64,000 nt of DNA from Siniperca chuatsi. Its lineage: Eukaryota > Chordata > Actinopteri > Centrarchiformes > Sinipercidae. A program made the translations under genes and the position numbers. This document shows positions 56,631-64,000 of the stretch, piece after piece. The stretch is from positions 10,865,822-10,929,821 of the forward strand of contig NC_058055.1 of the NCBI RefSeq assembly GCF_020085105.1, read 5' to 3'. Every line of letters begins with the position of its first letter. The stretch's first letter is position 1. The notes beneath the pieces were generated by a model. The model was given only the letters and a program-made list of their open reading frames with translations, searched no databases and was not told where the DNA came from.

Positions 56631-59600
56631 ATATATTTATTTAACCTTCATATTTAAGAACAACTTTTTACTTTCTCTGTCACCAAAATAGTTAGCTCCT
56701 TTCAAATCATTCTTGAATGGTAAACAGAATCTTTAAAAATGATGTGTGGTCACATGATAAATGCATTAGTAATGTGAAAACTGACTGCTGCACTTTCTGT
56801 TCTCTAATAATTCAGTCATGCTTGTGGGGAAATTCATCAAGTGGTCAATGTTGAATGTAGTGGTGAGATTACTTTAATTCTTGTAAATGTGAGGAAATGA
56901 ACCTCAAGCAACCCACTTCTCAGCTGTAAAAGTCAACATCCTACAATATTAAAATAGTACAAGATAGTACTAAAGGTTGAGTATAATATGATAGAAAATG
57001 AACAGTTTTCTTGTCTCATATTCAATCAGTCCATATGAAACAAGGTGAGTAACACCACAATGTCCGTCAATAAAAAGTGAGAATTTATTTGTTGTTCAAG
57101 TCCATTGCACAGAAAAAGTGCATTTAGTAACACATTCATTAGACATAACCAAGCTGCTGCCTGTAACATTCATTAATACTGCTTAACTCTTACAACTGGC
57201 ATGAGGTTTCATGATATGCAAGTCATCAGTGACTTCACATTGAAACCATCTGCATGAGTTGAGCAATCTCCAAACAAAAGTTTCAAAACTACATTTAGCA
57301 TTTTTGCATGTATCTGACATTATCATCGGTGCTTCCCCAACCTAATTTTTAATTACATTATATAAACTAACCAGTAACCTTTCAGTTTGTAGTCATTGTA
57401 GACCACTGTTAACAGGTTTCCATTTATTCAAGGTAGTGAACAGCATACCATGTTAAGAATTAGGTGTAATTGTTAGTTTGTCACCCCTGAATAAAATCTG
57501 ATTGAGGGGTCTTTATAGCCAGTAATTGTTCTCACAGTCTGGTTTCTAATCTGCCAGTTCAGTTTGGTATTTTTAGTACTTTTTGGTGTCTTAACCACTG
57601 AAAATTGTTCAGCTGGCTTGATGTGAACTAAATAAATGCCACAAGGTTTGGCACAAAGTTTGTTTGACAGGAATCATTTCTGGTCAGACATGTTTGAGCT
57701 ATTATTTCAAAGACAACTTTTCATGGTCTAATAATGTGGTCTGTGGGAGACTATTATAGTCTGTTTGATCAACCTTAATTATGATAATTGTTCTGTCAGT
57801 GTATGAAATATACAGTACAGCTGATACTGCTGTTAAGTACAGTGTCCTAGCCCACTTTATTATTTTGACTCTTCAAGATAAATCAAATAAATGTTGATTA
57901 AACAGACTTAAGAATACTCCATAATAAACCACATACATTGTTCATAGTACAAATGAGTGGCATTACATCAAGAAGACAAAGTTGCTTCGTATAGTAAGTA
58001 TAAAAATGGCAATGGCAATATAAGTGGACCAAAACTTCATAATACAATATAAACTCAAGTAATATTTGTCTCCTGAAAGCCGTTCAGTCACTTTTAAAAT
58101 CACTAACTAATAATGTATTATTAAAGTATTGTGCACTTTATGAAGAAAGCACCAAATCTGGCTCACACTTAAGAGAGCAGTGGTGTATAACCCCAAAGAA
58201 GGAAAGTGATTCATCTGGTGGATAGTAATTTTGTTAATGTGTGTGCATGTGCATGTGCATGTGAGGCAGAGGTGAATTGTTTTTTGACAAAAAACTCCTG
58301 TCTTGAACTGAAGTACTTTTCAAAGGCCATAACAACACAGTGAAATGTGATCAATCATGGGTTAACAGTGTGTGTCAATTCTAATAAATAAACATTAGCG
58401 ACTGTTGGCACAGTTGTCATATACAGTTAAAATAATTAACAAAATTATAGCTACAATATCCTATTTTATTATCAATTGATTAGATAAAAGTAAACACACA
58501 AAAAAGAAACTCGAAATAATAAATTAAAATTTGATTAAAGCCAAACTGGTAAAAGTGTAACTCGATTTACAAAATCTACTCTGTAATTTTACTTTCATTT
58601 TATTTTGGTTGAATGATTAAGGCACACCATTTTGTAACTAGCTTTTCATATCACAATGTTATTTTAGCAGCTAAGATTTTAAACAAACTTTATTTTGGTA
58701 ACTGAATTTTTTTTGTCAATTTTGAAAGGGAATCTGGCAACCCCTGGATAGTGATAGTGAACAATGTTCTGCCTCAGGATGATCTCAATATACTCAAAAT
58801 CACAATGAATTAATGAATATTATTGGTGGGACAGGAAGCGAGTTTCTCAAAACATTTTAAACAGAAACTTACATGTGAAACTGCACTGACAAGCTTCTCC
58901 TGGTATGACCCTGTATAAAGGTCTAACAGTGTATTTGTAAAGAATTAAGAAATGCAAATGCTGCATTTTACAGCTGACTAGTCACAGAGGCAAGAGGACA
59001 AAAGAAATGTATTGGTAATAAAAACTTCATTACATTTGTCAATTTTCAACATGCCTATAAATGTGTAACTAGTCTCTGAAGGTTCTCTGTGACGCGGTGA
59101 AAGTGATTCTGGCTCTGCTACTCGAGGTGCATCCATGAGGAGTTGTAAAACACAGTTTTATTAGTTTTTGAGGAGTCATCAGGTGATCAGGTCTTTCGTT
59201 ATCTACTTGTACTGTACTTTTATTGTAATTAGCATTATCTGTTTATTGTTTGGGTTTCATACATTTCAGTATTGTACTATTTATTCTTTTAGAAAAGCCC
59301 ATTGAGGCATAAGCGATGCAAATTAGCTCAGGCTACAGTGAAATGCTACAAGTCAATCTGTATCTGTCCCTATAAAAATCAACATACATAAATAAAGAAT
59401 TCTGACAATGAAGATGCACTAAACTGTGTTTGTACATTTCAGTATGCTGGTCTCTGGTCAGAATGATGGATATGTACAATATTAACTAATAAAACCTGCA
59501 AATATATTGAAGGCAAAGCAATAATGTAGCTCAATACTGAGCCTTTTCCCTTTTTTCCATTTGAGGTTGGAAAACTCATCTTAATCCATTCTGCATTTAC

Positions 59601-60619
59601 ATACATTACACATTACATACATACATACAAGTTCTGTGGGTTTGAACAAAGTTTGGCTACACAGACAAGTGTGTACTGACTGGCTCACCATTGGGTCAAT
59701 GATCAGCAGGTTCTCTTTGACTTTAACAACCCTTCTTACCTTGAAGGCAAAATTGTTTACAGGAAATCCCCAGAAGTCTTACTTCTGTTGATATATTATA
59801 CTCTGCGTCACCTCCTGCCTATACAAGGCTACGGCAAGTCATTTGCATCACTGGCACATTTTCATCAGTGTTACTTATGTACGCATGTCAATTTGCTGAT
59901 TTGACAGCAGCATTTACTTTTGTCTTTGTTTCAACAAGTCATCATACAGTAGGTTTCCCTTTGAATACAGTGGTTTAGACTATTACCTGTGTTAACTTTG
60001 CATTAAGGAGAACAGCTTCTACTGCAAACCATGGAGCAGCTGCCACCTGGCCAATTTGCACCAATAATTTCATATTAGATTTTTTGCCACTGTTATGGCT
60101 GTTGGCACAGTCCATTCATTTTCTCAAACTGTGGGCCACATTTGATGCTTTCTCCAGAAGATAAAGAATTGTGTCCAATGTAGATTCTATTATATCTTTT
60201 GGAATGGCATAACTATAGAGTTAAAGAGCTATAAAAGAGCCATGACGTTTGACATATTTACCCCAGAGAACATACAGTACACTGTATATGAGGTCTATTG
60301 CGAAGTTAATATGTAAGTTATCATCTCGTCAGTGCACATAAGTCACCAAGACAAATCCAGACAGAATTGTTCAGAGGTCCTGACAGCAGTTTTGACATTT
60401 TCATCTTCTTCCTGACGTATTTTGACTGTACTAATGTGTTTTCTTATTGGAGTGTAAAATGTTACCTTTGCTCTTTCTCTTTCCCATCAAGAAAGGAGAG
60501 CATCTCCTGTTTTTGTTTTTTTTACCTCATAATAGTGAACTCATTAAATGAGGAATCATTTAACCTATGCACTCAGAGCTTAATGAGTTACCCATTTTCC
60601 AATGTCCTTGTCTCTGGTG
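56631..60619. other. Intergenic, AT-rich; includes slc25a35 3' region
   Basis: About 4 kb with no gene seen. It contains short tandem motifs (for example gtgcatgtgcatgtgcatgtg near 58243-58263 and tacatacatacata near 59615). The last several hundred bases before 60620 should be slc25a35 3' UTR on the minus strand, but I cannot fix a poly(A) signal. Confidence 0.45.
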
Positions 60620-63577
<2,958 letters not shown>

Positions 63578-64000
63578 CGCGACCGTCGGGCGGGAGGACA
63601 GAGATGTGGAGTTCAGGTCCGGTGCCGGTCCGAGTTGTCTTTCGTATCAGCAGGATTTCCTCCACCCACATAGCGATAGTGTACACATACCGTGTAGGCT
63701 AATACAGAAGGGTAGTTACATCAGTGTGAAGAAACAGGAGCACTTCAAGAGCTCCTCATAAACTCGTAATTCTGACAAACCGGCTGGAAGATGTGACTTG
63801 TCTGTTAAACACCACAAACTGTGGTGAACTATTCAATAAATTCAAGGCAAAAATATTCATTAGTACAGGCTTGTTGTCAATTTATAATAAGCTCCCAGAG
63901 AGAACCACTATGTTCTTTAAGTGTAACATACTAATTGAATTTTGTTAGAAACCTGCTATTAAGTGACACATGCGAGTCATTTCATAAAGAAAAAACATTA
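63578..64000 (-). promoter_or_regulatory. slc25a35 5' flank
   Basis: The first about 80 bases above the start codon are CpG-rich (cgaccgtcgggcgggagg), fitting a CpG-type promoter and 5' UTR on the minus strand. Beyond about 63700 the sequence is AT-rich with no feature to the window edge. Confidence 0.4.

Overview
The window is vertebrate nuclear DNA, almost certainly from a ray-finned (teleost, perch-like) fish. The genes are split by GT-AG introns and lie in AT-rich intergenic DNA. That DNA carries repeats of the kind common in fish genomes: hAT-type and TTAA-type MITEs, a tRNA-derived SINE, Tc1-like inverted ends, and long TG, CT and CA tracts. I see no bacterial, viral or plasmid gene set, no CRISPR array and no rRNA or functional tRNA gene.

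Seven protein-coding genes can be read exon by exon. Each joins into one uninterrupted frame of the length expected for its family. (1) 7832-16387 (+): a photoreceptor membrane guanylyl cyclase, gucy2f-like, 18 coding exons, 1157 aa. (2) 21989-30491 (+): an insulin receptor substrate docking protein, irs4-like, 3 coding exons, 1169 aa. (3) 40713-43146 (+): the mitochondrial ornithine carrier slc25a15, 6 exons, 302 aa. (4, 5) 44708-46354 and 47885-49581 (both -): a tandem pair of four-transmembrane L6-family genes, tm4sf5-like, 5 exons each, 190 and 191 aa. (6) 51423-55172 (+): mpdu1, the dolichol-phosphate-mannose utilisation protein, 7 exons, 241 aa. (7) 60620-63577 (-): the mitochondrial carrier slc25a35, 5 exons, 298 aa.

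Layout: 1-7.6 kb is mostly non-genic with one TTAA-flanked MITE and one weak candidate exon. The cyclase and the IRS gene follow each other on the + strand. A 10-kb repeat-rich desert at 30.5-40.7 kb separates them from slc25a15. slc25a15 converges on the tm4sf5 pair, whose second copy is divergent from mpdu1. mpdu1 and slc25a35 converge across a 5.4-kb gap.

The genes do not form one pathway. Phototransduction cGMP synthesis, insulin/IGF signalling, the urea-cycle ornithine shuttle, ER glycosylation and an orphan mitochondrial carrier are simply neighbours. The gene order mixes genes that I recall lying at human Xq22 (IRS4, GUCY2F), 13q14 (SLC25A15) and 17p13 (TM4SF5, MPDU1, SLC25A35), which is useful for paralogue assignment.

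The most interesting observations are evolutionary. The tm4sf5 copies are about 98% identical over exon 1 but clearly more diverged elsewhere, which suggests gene conversion. A decayed copy of mpdu1 exon 1 lies just upstream of the real gene. The IRS gene has an intron between its PH and PTB domains and a two-residue last exon. A 23-bp perfect hairpin lies downstream of slc25a15. I found no convincing new biological system.
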